Shown here in pieces: positions 1-9,372 of a stretch of DNA of 64,000 bases. The stretch is from NCBI RefSeq assembly GCF_025639885.1, contig NZ_CP106738.1, forward strand, positions 3,472,001 through 3,536,000. The letters are read 5' to 3'. Position 1 is the stretch's first letter; every line of letters begins with the position of its first letter. A program made the translations under genes and the position numbers. The DNA is from Roseovarius pelagicus. Its GTDB lineage: Bacteria > Pseudomonadota > Alphaproteobacteria > Rhodobacterales > Rhodobacteraceae. A model generated the notes under the pieces. The model did not search any database. It saw only the letters and a program-made list of their open reading frames with translations, and was not told the DNA's origin.

Positions 1-514
1 AATCATAGCTGCCACGGAACATATCCGGCGCAGGCGTCGGAATTGGGTTGGCGCCAAAGTAGTATTTGATGACTTCCTGCAGCACGATTGCCAGACCAAA
101 GGTCACTAGGATCTGGTCGGCATGGGGGCGTCTGTAAAAATGCTTGATCAGACCGCGCTCCATAATGACGCCGACAGCGATCATGACGGGTATTGAGAAC
201 AGGATTGCCAGTGGTACGGACCAGTCGATCAGGGCCGCGCCCATTTCGGGGCCGAACCAGTATTCGACATAAGGCGTGTCGACCTTTAACGGATTGCCCA
301 GAAAATCAGTCTGGGTTTCGTCGACAGTCTGATAGCTGATGCTAAAGATTTTCGACAGTGTGACGGCGCAGAATGCCCCGAGCATGAAGATGGCGCCGTG
401 GGCGAAGTTTACCACACCCAGCGTACCGAAGATCAGCGTGAGGCCCAGCGCGATCAGCGCATAGGCCGATCCTTTGTCCAAGCCGTTCAGAATTTGAAGG
501 ATAATTGCGTCCAT
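1..514 (-). CDS. Branched-chain amino acid/urea-type ABC transporter permease (LivH family), 3' end outside window
   Basis: The reverse strand reads MDAIILQILNGLDKGSAYAL from an ATG at 514 and stays open to base 1, about 171 codons, so the C-terminus lies beyond the left edge. The hydrophobic start followed by a LIFGTLGVVNFAHGAIFMLG stretch is typical of LivH/UrtB inner-membrane permeases. It lies 98 bp downstream of a matching substrate-binding protein gene on the same strand, so both probably belong to one importer operon. The substrate (branched-chain amino acids, urea or short amides) cannot be decided from this fragment. Confidence 0.85.
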   Translation of the reverse strand, partial: MDAIILQILNGLDKGSAYALIALGLTLIFGTLGVVNFAHGAIFMLGAFCAVTLSKIFSISYQTVDETQTDFLGNPLKVDTPYVEYWFGPEMGAALIDWSVPLAILFSIPVMIAVGVIMERGLIKHFYRRPHADQILVTFGLAIVLQEVIKYYFGANPIPTPAPDMFRGSYD

Positions 515-571
515 TATGTCCACCCGTGGCAAATGAATTGCGGGAGATGTTCCACAATCCTGCGGAACGGT

Positions 572-599
572 CCCGACCGCGCATGGAGACGCGGCCGGG
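572..599. other. Hairpin between binding-protein gene and permease gene
   Basis: An inverted repeat with 10-bp arms (one mismatch) and an 8-nt loop lies in the 98-bp gap downstream of the binding-protein gene. Such intercistronic stems often protect the abundant binding-protein mRNA or reduce read-through into the permease. No clear T-run follows in the direction of transcription, so a full terminator is unlikely. Confidence 0.4.
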
Positions 600-612
600 T
601 ATTTTAAAAGGC

Positions 613-1959
613 TCAGGCGCCTGGGTTACACTTGCCCAGATCGCCACCTGCGAACATCGGGTGATCAGGTGCGTATTCGACCTGTGCCCGCGGTGTCACC
701 TCGACGATTTCCAGCGTGTCGTACTGGTTTGTCGGGTTCTCTTTGCCTTTCATAACCAGCACGTCCTTGAAGCACTGGTGATCGGCGCCACGGTAGGTGG
801 TGGGGCCATTGCCCATGCCGTCGAAGTCGAAATCTTCGAGGGCTTCGACCACGCCGCATGGATTGAACGTGCCCGCACGTTCGCACGCATCCGCATAGAG
901 CAGGGTCTGTACGTAGCAGGTGTGTGCCGAGTTGGATGGCGGACGGCCGTACTTTTCGCCGAACGACTTGGTGAACGCCTTGGAGCCTTCGTCTTGCAGC
1001 TGCCAGTTCCAGTTCATCGAACCGATAACACCCTTCACGTTGTCGCCCGCACCAGCGGCCATCAATTCCGAATAAAGCGGTACGACGATTTCGAAGTTCT
1101 TGCCGTTGACCTGCTTGCTCAGCAAATCGAATTCGATGGCGTTCGACAGCGAGTTCACCATGTTCCCGCCGTAGTGGTTCAGAACCAAAACGTCGGCGCC
1201 CGAGTTCAGAACCGGCGCGATGTAGGACGAGAAGTCCGTGGACGCCAGCGGTGTCAGAACGTTGTTCACGGTTTCCCAACCGATGGCTTCGGTCGCGGCT
1301 GCGATCGATTCCTGCTGCGTCCAGCCCCAAGTGTAGTCAGCCGTCAGGTGATAGGCGCGGCGCTCTGATCCATAGGCATTTTTCAGCACGGGTGCCAAAG
1401 CCGCAGCAGACATGTAACCGTTAAAGAAGTGACGGAAGCCGTTGGCCTTCTTGTCCTTGCCGGTGGTGTCGTTGGAGTGCGTAAGCCCTGCCATGAAAAT
1501 GACGCCCGCATCCTGACACAGACCCTGAACCGCAACAGCCACGCCCGAAGACGAGCCGCCGTTGATCATGATCGCGCCGTCTTTTTCGATCATCGACTTG
1601 GCCGATGCGCGTGCGGCGTCTGATTTGGTCTGGGTGTCGCCCGTTACGAAGGTGACTTTCTTACCCAGAATACCGTTTCCTTTCAGCGCCTTGGAGCTGA
1701 ACGTATTCAGCATGCCGCCGTCACCCTCACCGTTGAGGTGCTCGACCGCAAGCTCCTGAGCGCGCAGTTCGTCCAGACCTTCTTCGGCGTAGGGGCCGGT
1801 CTGCGGAACGTTAAAGCCCAGCGTGACTGTGCTGCCGGACGGGGCATTGGTATAACCGGAATGCGACGCGGCGCTCAGATAGGTCGGCAGCGCCAGACCA
1901 GCACCGGCGGCGGCACTGGTCTTTAGCAGGCCCCGGCGCGTGAAATTTGATTTGGACAT
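613..1959 (-). CDS. ABC transporter substrate-binding protein (LivJ/urea-amide type), Tat-exported
   Basis: This 448-residue periplasmic binding protein begins with a twin-arginine signal (SNFTRRGLLKTSAAAGAGLALP). The mature part has the type I periplasmic fold seen in LivJ, UrtA and FmdD proteins: TVTLGFNVPQTGPYAEEG at the start, then MINGGSSSGVAVAVQGLC and a conserved ADYTWGW segment. It would capture a small amino acid or amide for the LivH-type permease encoded 98 bp downstream. The gene is divergent from the ScfR regulator at 2177, and repeated TTTGTAAAA motifs lie between the two. The exact ligand is inferred only at family level. Confidence 0.88.
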   Translation of the reverse strand: MSKSNFTRRGLLKTSAAAGAGLALPTYLSAASHSGYTNAPSGSTVTLGFNVPQTGPYAEEGLDELRAQELAVEHLNGEGDGGMLNTFSSKALKGNGILGKKVTFVTGDTQTKSDAARASAKSMIEKDGAIMINGGSSSGVAVAVQGLCQDAGVIFMAGLTHSNDTTGKDKKANGFRHFFNGYMSAAALAPVLKNAYGSERRAYHLTADYTWGWTQQESIAAATEAIGWETVNNVLTPLASTDFSSYIAPVLNSGADVLVLNHYGGNMVNSLSNAIEFDLLSKQVNGKNFEIVVPLYSELMAAGAGDNVKGVIGSMNWNWQLQDEGSKAFTKSFGEKYGRPPSNSAHTCYVQTLLYADACERAGTFNPCGVVEALEDFDFDGMGNGPTTYRGADHQCFKDVLVMKGKENPTNQYDTLEIVEVTPRAQVEYAPDHPMFAGGDLGKCNPGA

Positions 1960-2088
1960 GTAGATCCTCCCTTAAAGAAATCATGGGGAGGGACTCCCTT
2001 GCGCCTCCCCACATGGCACAGGTGTGCAAATGCAATATGCCACAGGTTAAGAAAACTTCTCAACAACGTCCTTGAAAGAAACAATAAT

Positions 2089-2129
2089 TTTGTAAAAAAA
2101 TGAACAGGGAGTTGCTGGTGTTTGTAAAA
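2089..2129. promoter_or_regulatory. Two TTTGTAAAA direct repeats, candidate ScfR operators
   Basis: TTTGTAAAA occurs at 2089-2097 and again at 2121-2129, start to start 32 bp or about three helical turns. Both lie in the AT-rich gap between the binding-protein gene and the ScfR-family gene. The ScfR regulator PccR of Rhodobacter is known to bind TTTGCAAA-type repeats, which these resemble. Operator function here is inference. Confidence 0.45.
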
Positions 2130-2176
2130 TAAATTTCATATCGTCGAAAAAGCATTGAAACGATGGAGAAATTGCC

Positions 2177-3475
2177 GTGACGGAAAGTTCGATCACTGGG
2201 ACGCGGATACGCGAGCGGCGGGTGCAGCGCGGGATCAAGCAGACCTCGCTGGCGGCGATGGTCGAAATCTCGCCCTCGTATCTCAATCTGATTGAGCACA
2301 ACCGGCGCAGAATCGGTGGAACCTTGCTCTTGCGGATTGCGCGGGCGTTGGGGGTAGAGCCGCAGGTGCTGAGCCAGGGCGCAGAGGCGGCGCTGATTGG
2401 CGGGCTGCGCGAGGCCGCGATTGATGGTTCTGTCGCCGCGTCAGAGCGTGATCGGCTGGAAGAGTTTGCAGGTCGGTTCCCCGGCTGGGCGCAAGCGCTG
2501 GTTGATGCCTTTCGGCGCGGCGAAGAAATGGAGAGGACAGTGCAGGCGCTTACCGACCGGCTGGCCCATGACCCGCATCTGGCGGAATCGATCCACGAGG
2601 TTTTATCCGTGGTGACGGCAATTCGATCTACCGCGTCAATTCTGGTGGAGACGCCGACGCTGGAGCAGAAATGGCAGGCCCGGTTCCATCGCAACATAGA
2701 CGAAGACAGCAAGCGACTGGCAGATGGTGCGAAGTCTTTGGTGAGATACCTCGATGCCGCGCCGGGGTCAGAGGCCGATATTCGCTCGCCTCAGGACGAA
2801 CTGGATCAGTTTCTATCGGAGAACCGGTTCTATTTTGAGGCGCTGGAGGCAGGAGATCGCGACCCAATCAATACAGTGCTAGAGGCGGATAACCTACTGA
2901 CCTTGCCCACAGCGCGTGAACTGGCGCGGGCGTTTCTGGAGCAATATCAGAAAGATGCTGCACGGCTGCCACGGGCCAGACTGGAGCGCGCACTGGGTCG
3001 TGTCGGTCTGGATCCGGTGGCCTTGGCCGAGGATGTGCAGTTGGATCTGCCATGCGTCTTCCGACGTCTGTCGTCATTGCCGGACGATGTGGCAGGCCCC
3101 GTGGGGCTGGTGGTCTGTGACGGGGCGGGCGCGATGCTGACGCGCAAGCCGCTGGACGGCTTTGCGGTGTCGCGGCTGGCCGGGGCTTGTCCGCTTTGGC
3201 CGATCTATCGTGTGCTGACCCAGCCGGGTGTTCCATTGCGCATGACCGTACTGCAGTCGGATCGCGATGCACGGCCCGTGCTTGCGCTGGCGGCGACCGA
3301 GCAGATCGGACCGGTTCGGTTCAACGAACCGCCCCTTCTGCGGGCTTACATGCTGTTGCTGCCCGCGCCCGACAGCGAACAGGCACCAGCACCGGTGGGA
3401 ACCAGCTGTCGTATCTGCCCTCGTATGAATTGCGCAGTGCGCCGCGAACCGTCGGTAATGCAAGACGGGTTTTGA
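2177..3475 (+). CDS. ScfR-family (XRE-type) short-chain acyl-CoA-responsive regulator
   Basis: The 432-residue protein has an N-terminal XRE helix-turn-helix (IRERRVQRGIKQTSLAAMVE, then SYLNLIEHNRR). A long middle region follows, and the C-terminus carries the cysteine motif CRICPRMNCAVRREPS characteristic of the ScfR/DUF2083 group. Members of this group control propionate, acetate and glyoxylate metabolism in alphaproteobacteria. The GTG start at 2177 is chosen because GGAGAA sits 6 bp upstream. It is divergent from the importer genes and 71 bp upstream of a receiver protein and sensor kinase, so it may share their signal. Target genes are not known. Confidence 0.85.
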   Translation: MTESSITGTRIRERRVQRGIKQTSLAAMVEISPSYLNLIEHNRRRIGGTLLLRIARALGVEPQVLSQGAEAALIGGLREAAIDGSVAASERDRLEEFAGRFPGWAQALVDAFRRGEEMERTVQALTDRLAHDPHLAESIHEVLSVVTAIRSTASILVETPTLEQKWQARFHRNIDEDSKRLADGAKSLVRYLDAAPGSEADIRSPQDELDQFLSENRFYFEALEAGDRDPINTVLEADNLLTLPTARELARAFLEQYQKDAARLPRARLERALGRVGLDPVALAEDVQLDLPCVFRRLSSLPDDVAGPVGLVVCDGAGAMLTRKPLDGFAVSRLAGACPLWPIYRVLTQPGVPLRMTVLQSDRDARPVLALAATEQIGPVRFNEPPLLRAYMLLLPAPDSEQAPAPVGTSCRICPRMNCAVRREPSVMQDGF

Positions 3476-3546
3476 CAGCCCCGGCCAGTTGCCGGATAGT
3501 GGGACGGGGCAGCGTGCATCGCGCGACTGAAGGGGAGCAGGATCAG

Positions 3547-3915
3547 ATGGTCAGGCAGGTTCTGCTGATAGAGGATGAGCCGAACATCATTGAGGCGATC
3601 AGCTTTATCCTGTCGCGTGACGGATGGGATGTGAGATCGCACTCTAACGGACATGATGCGGTGGACGTGGTGCGCGCACGTCGCCCGGATGTGGTTATTC
3701 TGGATGTGATGCTGCCGGGGCGCAGCGGCTTTGACATACTCGCGGACATCCGTGCTGACCCCGATCTGGAACAGGTGCCGGTTCTGATGCTGACCGCGCG
3801 CGGTCAACGCAAGGATCGCGAAATGGCCGAACGCGCCGGGGCCACCCACTACATGACCAAGCCGTTTTCGAATGCCGAAGTGCTGGATGTGGTGCGCACA
3901 TTGGTACAGCCATGA
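3547..3915 (+). CDS. Single-domain response regulator (receiver only)
   Basis: This 122-residue CheY-like protein consists only of a receiver domain. It shows the acidic pair (IEDEPN), the phosphoacceptor Asp in VVILDVMLPGRSG, a Thr in MLTARG and the Lys in YMTKPF. No output domain is present, so it must act through a partner or as a phosphate relay. The ATG at 3547 is preceded by GGGGAG. Its stop overlaps the next start (ATGA), and the small membrane protein and kinase follow in the same operon, so the kinase at 4262 is its probable partner. Confidence 0.88.
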   Translation: MVRQVLLIEDEPNIIEAISFILSRDGWDVRSHSNGHDAVDVVRARRPDVVILDVMLPGRSGFDILADIRADPDLEQVPVLMLTARGQRKDREMAERAGATHYMTKPFSNAEVLDVVRTLVQP

Positions 3916-4265
3916 CCGAGGACGTCTCTGGCGAGCGCCCCGACGAAGTGCCCGGCGACGGCACCCGTACTGTATTTGTCGAACGAAGCGCCTATCGCCG
4001 TCGGCGCATGACGGACGCGGCCAGTCTTCTGCCGATCTTGGGTGTTGTGCTGTTTCTGGTGCCATTGCTATGGCAAGGAGACAGCGGGTCGCAGACGACC
4101 GATGTCATGCTCTATATCTTTGGTATCTGGGCGTTGCTGGCAGGGTTGTCGGGACTGATCTCGCGCGATCTGGGGCGCGACCGATCCGGAGGTGGAACCG
4201 GTCCCGGTCGCGACTCTGACGCAGACACCGACGCCGACAAAATTGCGGGCGGAGAGAGTGGATGA
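3912..4265 (+). CDS. Small two-helix membrane protein in the sensor-kinase operon
   Basis: The 117-residue product has a charged N-terminus with an RRRR cluster, two hydrophobic segments (about residues 38-55 and 66-83) and an acidic tail rich in Asp. It belongs to no family I can name. Both ends overlap neighbouring genes by ATGA, the receiver protein before and the transporter-kinase after, so it is almost certainly co-translated with them. It may be an accessory subunit of the transporter-like sensor, but that is inference from position. Confidence 0.75.
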   Translation: MTEDVSGERPDEVPGDGTRTVFVERSAYRRRRMTDAASLLPILGVVLFLVPLLWQGDSGSQTTDVMLYIFGIWALLAGLSGLISRDLGRDRSGGGTGPGRDSDADTDADKIAGGESG

Positions 4266-6947
4266 CGACGCTCAATCTGCTGGTTCTTGTTTGCGTGCTA
4301 TATGTGACGTTCCTTTTTGCCGTGGCATTTGGCGCCGATCGTGCTGCGCGTATGGGCCGTGGAAGATGGCTGCATTCGCCGCTGGTCTACACGCTGTCGC
4401 TGTCGATCTATTGTACGGCCTGGACGTTCTATGGCGCGGTTGGATTTGCCGCACGGTCCGGGCTGGAATTCGTGACGATCTACTTGGGCCCGACGCTGGT
4501 GATGATCGGCTGGTGGTGGATCCTGCGCAAGATGGTGCGCATCGGGCGTAGTCAGCGGATCACCTCGATTGCCGATATGATTTCGTCGCGCTACGGCAAG
4601 TCGAACACGCTTGCCGTGTTTGTCACGTTGATCGCGGTGATTGGCACAACGCCTTACATCGCCCTGCAATTGCAGTCGGTGACACTGTCGTTTGCCGCCT
4701 TCTCGGAGGCGGACCCGACACTGACCACCGCGCCAAATTTGCAGTCTACCGCACTCTTTGTTGCGATCGGTCTGACGGTTTTCACCATCCTGTTCGGCAC
4801 GCGCAATGTCGATGCGAACGAGCGGCATCACGGCGTGGTGATGGCCATCGCGCTCGAGGCGGTGGTCAAACTCTTTGCCCTGATGGCGGTCGGCGTCTTT
4901 GTCGTCTGGGGGCTGGGCGACGGGATCGGCAACACGCTCAGGGTCATTGATGCGTCGAAGATTGCCGAATGGGAAGTACCGGGAAGCCGCTGGGCCGGAC
5001 TGACGATGTTATCGGCGGCGGCGTTCCTCTGCCTACCGCGCATCTTTCAGGTGATGGTGGTCGAAAATGAGGACGAGGGTCATCTGCGCACGGCGACATG
5101 GGCATTTCCCACCTATCTCATGCTGATGAGCCTGTTTGTCGTGCCGATTGCCGCTGTCGGGCTGGAACAGATGCCAACCGATGCAAATCCCGACCTCTTT
5201 GTGCTGACGCTGCCGTTGCTGGCAGGAGAGGACGGGCTGGCAATTCTGTCATTCCTCGGCGGGTTCTCGTCAGCGACGTCAATGGTGATCGTGGCGGCGA
5301 TTGCGCTGTCAACGATGGTGTCAAACCATATCGTCATGCCGATCTGGCTGCGGTTGACCGGCGGCACGGCGATGATTGCGGGCGATGTGCGTGGCGTTGC
5401 ATTGCTGGCGCGGCGGCTTTCCATCGCCGGAGTGGTGATGCTGGGTTATCTCTATTTCCACTTTTCCGGCGCGGGCACTGCGCTGGCTGCGATCGGGTTG
5501 GTGTCCTTTGTCGGATTGTCACAGTTCTTGCCGGCACTGATGGGCGGGCTGTTCTGGCGTGGGGCTACCCGTACCGGTGCGTTGGCCGGGCTGACGGTGG
5601 GGTTCGTCCTCTGGCTCTATTGTTTGTTTCTTCCCAGCTTCGGTCCCGGCGTGCTGTTGCCGGTATCCGTCATCGAAGATGGACTGTTGGGGTTGTCGTG
5701 GTTGCGGCCTCAGGCGCTCTTTGGCGCAGAGGGAATGGACAAGGTCGTACATGCGGTGATGTGGGCGATGTTGCTGAATACGTCGGCCTTCATCACCGTG
5801 TCGCTGCTGACATTCCCAAAGCCGGTCGAGCGATTGCAGGGCGCGCAGTTCGTCAATGTATTTGACCATTCCAGCCGTCCGGGAACCTGGTCAGGAGGAC
5901 TGGCGCAGTCCGAGGATCTGTTGATCATGACTCAGCGGATCATGGGGGCGGCGGATGCACAGGCATTGTTTTCGAACATGGCGCGCAAGCAGGGTTTGAC
6001 CGGCTATCTGCCAGAGCCATCAACAGAGTTTCTGGAAGTGCTGGAACGCGAGCTGTCGGGATCGGTTGGGGCGGCCACAGCCCATGCCATGATCAGCCAG
6101 ATCGTCGGGCGCGCCACGGTGTCGGTCGAGGATCTGTTGGCCGTGGCCGATGAGACTGCGCAGATCATGGAGTATTCCAGCAAGCTGGAGGCAAAATCCG
6201 CTGAACAGGCCCGCACCGCGCGGCAACTGCGCGAAGCCAACGACAAGCTGACCAAACTATCGGTGCAAAAGGATTCCTTTCTCAGTCAGGTCAGTCACGA
6301 ACTTCGGACACCGATGACATCCATTCGCGCCTTTTCCGAGATTCTGCGCGACACCGGTGGGATGAATGCCAGTGATCAGCAGAAATACTCCTCAATAATC
6401 TATGATGAGTCCCTGCGCCTGACGCGCTTGCTGGATGATCTGCTGGATCTGAGCGTGCTGGAAAGCGGTCAAGTCACTCTGAACATGCAGTTGGGGCTGG
6501 TTTCCGAAATGCTGGACAGGGCTGTGGCGGCAACCGGCGGGGCGACGGGCGGCATTCAGAATCGAGCGTGATCTGGCAACGGAGCAGATCGTCTTGAACA
6601 CCGATGTGGATCGGCTCAGTCAGGTTTTCATCAACCTGATCGCCAATGCGCGCAAATACTGCGATGCCGATCAGCCCGTGCTCAGGATTAGTGTGAGATC
6701 CGCAGATGATATGCTGGAGATCGACTTTGCCGACAACGGCACCGGGATCCAGATGGCCGATCAGGCGGTGATTTTCGAAAAATTCGCGCGCATTGGCGTG
6801 TCTCAGGCGGCGGGGGCGGGGCTTGGTCTGGCGATCTGCCGCGAGATCATGGCGCGGCTGGGGGGAGACATCAGTTATCTGCCGGGCCAGAGCGGTGCCG
6901 CCTTCCGCGTGACATTGCCGCAAGGGATGCGGATGACGGCACAATAA
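4262..6947 (+). pseudogene. SLC5-type transporter-fused histidine kinase (CrbS-like), frame broken before the ATPase domain
   Basis: The first frame (4262-6571) encodes a sodium/solute-symporter-like membrane domain of roughly 480 residues, a linker, a coiled coil (about residues 640-665) and the H-box SHELRTPMTSIRAF. It stops 22 bp before the ATPase part, which continues in the next frame as AFRIERDLATEQIVLNTDVD, the N-box NLIANARKY, the DNGTGI box and the GLGLAIC box, to a stop at 6947. One extra base, most likely in the GGGG at 6539-6542, explains the shift. The architecture matches CrbS/MxtR acetate sensors that pair with a response regulator. As written, the protein would phosphorylate nothing. 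It could be a true mutation or a sequencing error. Confidence 0.85.
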
Positions 6948-7050
6948 CTGTCATATGAAAGGTGGCAGATTTTACCGGGAAACGTTTTGGTAACCGTCAC
7001 GCTCGTAAGGTCAGGACAAGTGGCTCTGAACGCGTTGCAACGGCGGATGT

Positions 7051-8253
7051 ATGGCGGACGACAATACTAGATCAGTGATGCGCCGTATGGCCCGGATGGG
7101 ACGGCAGGAAAGTACCGCCCGCGCAATGAGCCCGGCCAAGGCGCTGCGCCTTTCGCTTGCACGGACGGCTGACAGGCTGTTTGATCTGCCGTTGACAGTG
7201 ACGGCGGTCGAACAGGATCAAATCAGCTTTGCCGACCTTGCGCCCGAACTGGGTCAGGGTGGAATGCTGGCCCTGCTGTATGGCGCGACCGGCGAGAGCG
7301 GTGCGATGCGTCTCGATCCGGGGTTGTTGGCGGCGCTGGTCGAAGTGCAGACCACGGGTCATGTGAGTGGGCATAGCGACGCGAACCGCCGCGCCACTCG
7401 GACCGACGCGGCAATTGCCGCACCGATGATCGACGGCACGCTGGAACGCATAGATGCCTGTATGGCCTCGGACGCGGGTGAGGCTTGGATCGGGGGTTAT
7501 CGCTACGGCGCCATGTTCGAGGATGCCAGAACGCTCATCTTGTCGCTGAGCGCGTCCGACTACACCATTTTCCGTGTGATGCTCGAGATCGGCGCGGATG
7601 CCCACCCCGGTGCACTGACGATGATACTGCCGCGGGTGGCTGACAATGATGTGGCTGAGACAACGGCGGTCATCGAAACAGGCACCACAAAACCCGACAG
7701 GGCCCTTTCACGGGCGGTTCTGGAGGCTCCTGTCACGCTTCGTGCGGTGTTGGGCCGTATCACAATGCCGCTGGACAAGCTTTGCGCATTGAAAGCGACC
7801 GACAAGCTGCCTTTTGGCAAGTATCAGCTGTTGGAGGCGCGTCTGGAAACGGGGCAGAAGCACCTTGTCGCACAGGCCCGGCTGGGACAGATGAACGGCG
7901 CACGGGCTGTTCGGCTGATGTCGCTGGGCAGATCAACCGACACCGCGACGGGTCTACAGGTCAACCGGCGCGCGGAGTCCAAGGGGGCAACAGAGAAGCC
8001 GACCCAACCGGCGGCACTTGATATTGCCTCGCTCGCGCGTGCGGCCGGTCCAGTACCGGATATGACGCCCCCCGATGACGGAGGGCATAACACTATGACC
8101 GCCGCCACGCAGCCGGATCGCGATACGCCGCTGGTCGGCATGACGCCACCAATCGCCGCCAGGGTCGATGTCACAGAGCATCTAGGCGATGAAACCACGG
8201 TCGACGAGGCGCATGATCAGCCGATGCAGGTTCAATCCGTCAGCAACGTGTAA
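7051..8253 (+). CDS. FliM/FliN-like flagellar motor switch (C-ring) protein
   Basis: The 400-residue protein fits the FliM-type switch proteins of Rhodobacteraceae. It has an N-terminal region with the conserved pattern ALRLSLARTADRLFDLPLTV, a central CheC-like domain (about 60-180), and a C-terminal SpoA-like region (about 215-290: LRAVLGRITMPLDKLCALK) with LPFG. The last 110 residues are low in hydrophobics and probably disordered. It stands alone, without other flagellar genes in the window. Its role in torque generation and switching is known for the family. The single-copy context here leaves open whether it works in the main motor. Confidence 0.75.
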   Translation: MADDNTRSVMRRMARMGRQESTARAMSPAKALRLSLARTADRLFDLPLTVTAVEQDQISFADLAPELGQGGMLALLYGATGESGAMRLDPGLLAALVEVQTTGHVSGHSDANRRATRTDAAIAAPMIDGTLERIDACMASDAGEAWIGGYRYGAMFEDARTLILSLSASDYTIFRVMLEIGADAHPGALTMILPRVADNDVAETTAVIETGTTKPDRALSRAVLEAPVTLRAVLGRITMPLDKLCALKATDKLPFGKYQLLEARLETGQKHLVAQARLGQMNGARAVRLMSLGRSTDTATGLQVNRRAESKGATEKPTQPAALDIASLARAAGPVPDMTPPDDGGHNTMTAATQPDRDTPLVGMTPPIAARVDVTEHLGDETTVDEAHDQPMQVQSVSNV

Positions 8254-8323
8254 CCTGCACGAGGCCTGCGGCGCGCATCGGCCATGGGTCGGGTTTGGTT
8301 GAGATCTGCCATTACCTCTTGAG

Positions 8324-9187
8324 TCAAAGTTTGTTGATCGGCACCTTGAGGAACACGTTGCCGCTCTCGTCTTCGGGGGGCATTTGTCCTGCGCGCATGT
8401 TGACCTGAAGCGACGGAATGATCAGCCGGGGCATGGCCAACTGCGCATCACGCGCGTCTCGCATGGCGGTAAAGTCAGCTTCTGCGACGCCGCCGCCGAC
8501 ATGGACGTTGCGCGCTTTTTGCTCGCCAACCGTACTCTCCCAGGCGAATTCTTCGCGTCCGGGCGCCTTGTAATCGTGCCCGACAAAGATACGCGTATTA
8601 TCCGGAAGGCTGAGTATTCGGTGGATCGAGCTGTATAGTTGTGCAGAAGAACCGCCCGGAAAATCACAACGCGCCGTGCCGAAATCGGGCATGAAGAGTG
8701 TATCACCTACGAAAGCTGCATCGCCGATCACATAGGTCAGGCAGGCGGGCGTATGGCCGGGCGTGTGTAGAACATCACCACGCATCTGACCAATATGCAG
8801 GCTGTCGCCATCGGAAAACAGCCGATCAAATTGCGAACCGTCGCGCTGAAACTCCGTGCCTTCGTTGAATACCTTGCCAAAGGTTTCCTGAACCATCCGG
8901 ATATTTGCACCGATACCGATCTTGCCGCCAATGCGATCCTGAATGTAGGGTGCAGCCGACAGGTGGTCGGCATGCACATGTGTCTCCAACAGCCAGTGCA
9001 CTTCAAGTTTATTGGCCTGAATATGGGCAATTATCCGGTCGGCAGAAGTGGTATCGGTCCGTCCCGACGCATAGTCGAAATCCAGCACCGGGTCGATCAC
9101 GGCGCAGGCGCTGCCCGCAGGGTCGCGTACCACATAAGAAATCGTATTGGTGGCCGGATCAAAAAAGGCGGTGATTTCGGGGGACAC
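8324..9187 (-). CDS. MBL-fold hydrolase, persulfide dioxygenase (ETHE1/Blh-like)
   Basis: This 287-residue metallo-beta-lactamase-fold protein has the metal-binding motif THVHADHL (about residues 69-76), HTPGHTPAC, VGDTLF and FVGHDY. The SPEITAFFDPATNTISYVV start and PGRE segment are typical of the persulfide dioxygenases that oxidise glutathione persulfide to sulfite. It begins at GTG 9187. No BigR-type repressor or sulfurtransferase is adjacent, so regulation cannot be read from context. Glyoxalase II is the main alternative, but the ETHE1-like motifs favour sulfur metabolism. Confidence 0.8.
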   Translation of the reverse strand: MSPEITAFFDPATNTISYVVRDPAGSACAVIDPVLDFDYASGRTDTTSADRIIAHIQANKLEVHWLLETHVHADHLSAAPYIQDRIGGKIGIGANIRMVQETFGKVFNEGTEFQRDGSQFDRLFSDGDSLHIGQMRGDVLHTPGHTPACLTYVIGDAAFVGDTLFMPDFGTARCDFPGGSSAQLYSSIHRILSLPDNTRIFVGHDYKAPGREEFAWESTVGEQKARNVHVGGGVAEADFTAMRDARDAQLAMPRLIIPSLQVNMRAGQMPPEDESGNVFLKVPINKL

Positions 9188-9372
9188 GGGCGATCGTACT
9201 CCTCTGGTTTGCCGAAGGATAACCGCGCAGGGCCAGCCCTGACAAGCGGACGATTGCGCGCAGCCCCGCCGATCGAACCGCGCGGTATCGGTTCAGGCCC
9301 TTGCCAGTGCGCAGGGCTTTGGTGCTAAATGCGGCAAAGGTCGCAAAATACGACCAGAGTGAAGAGGTGAAG

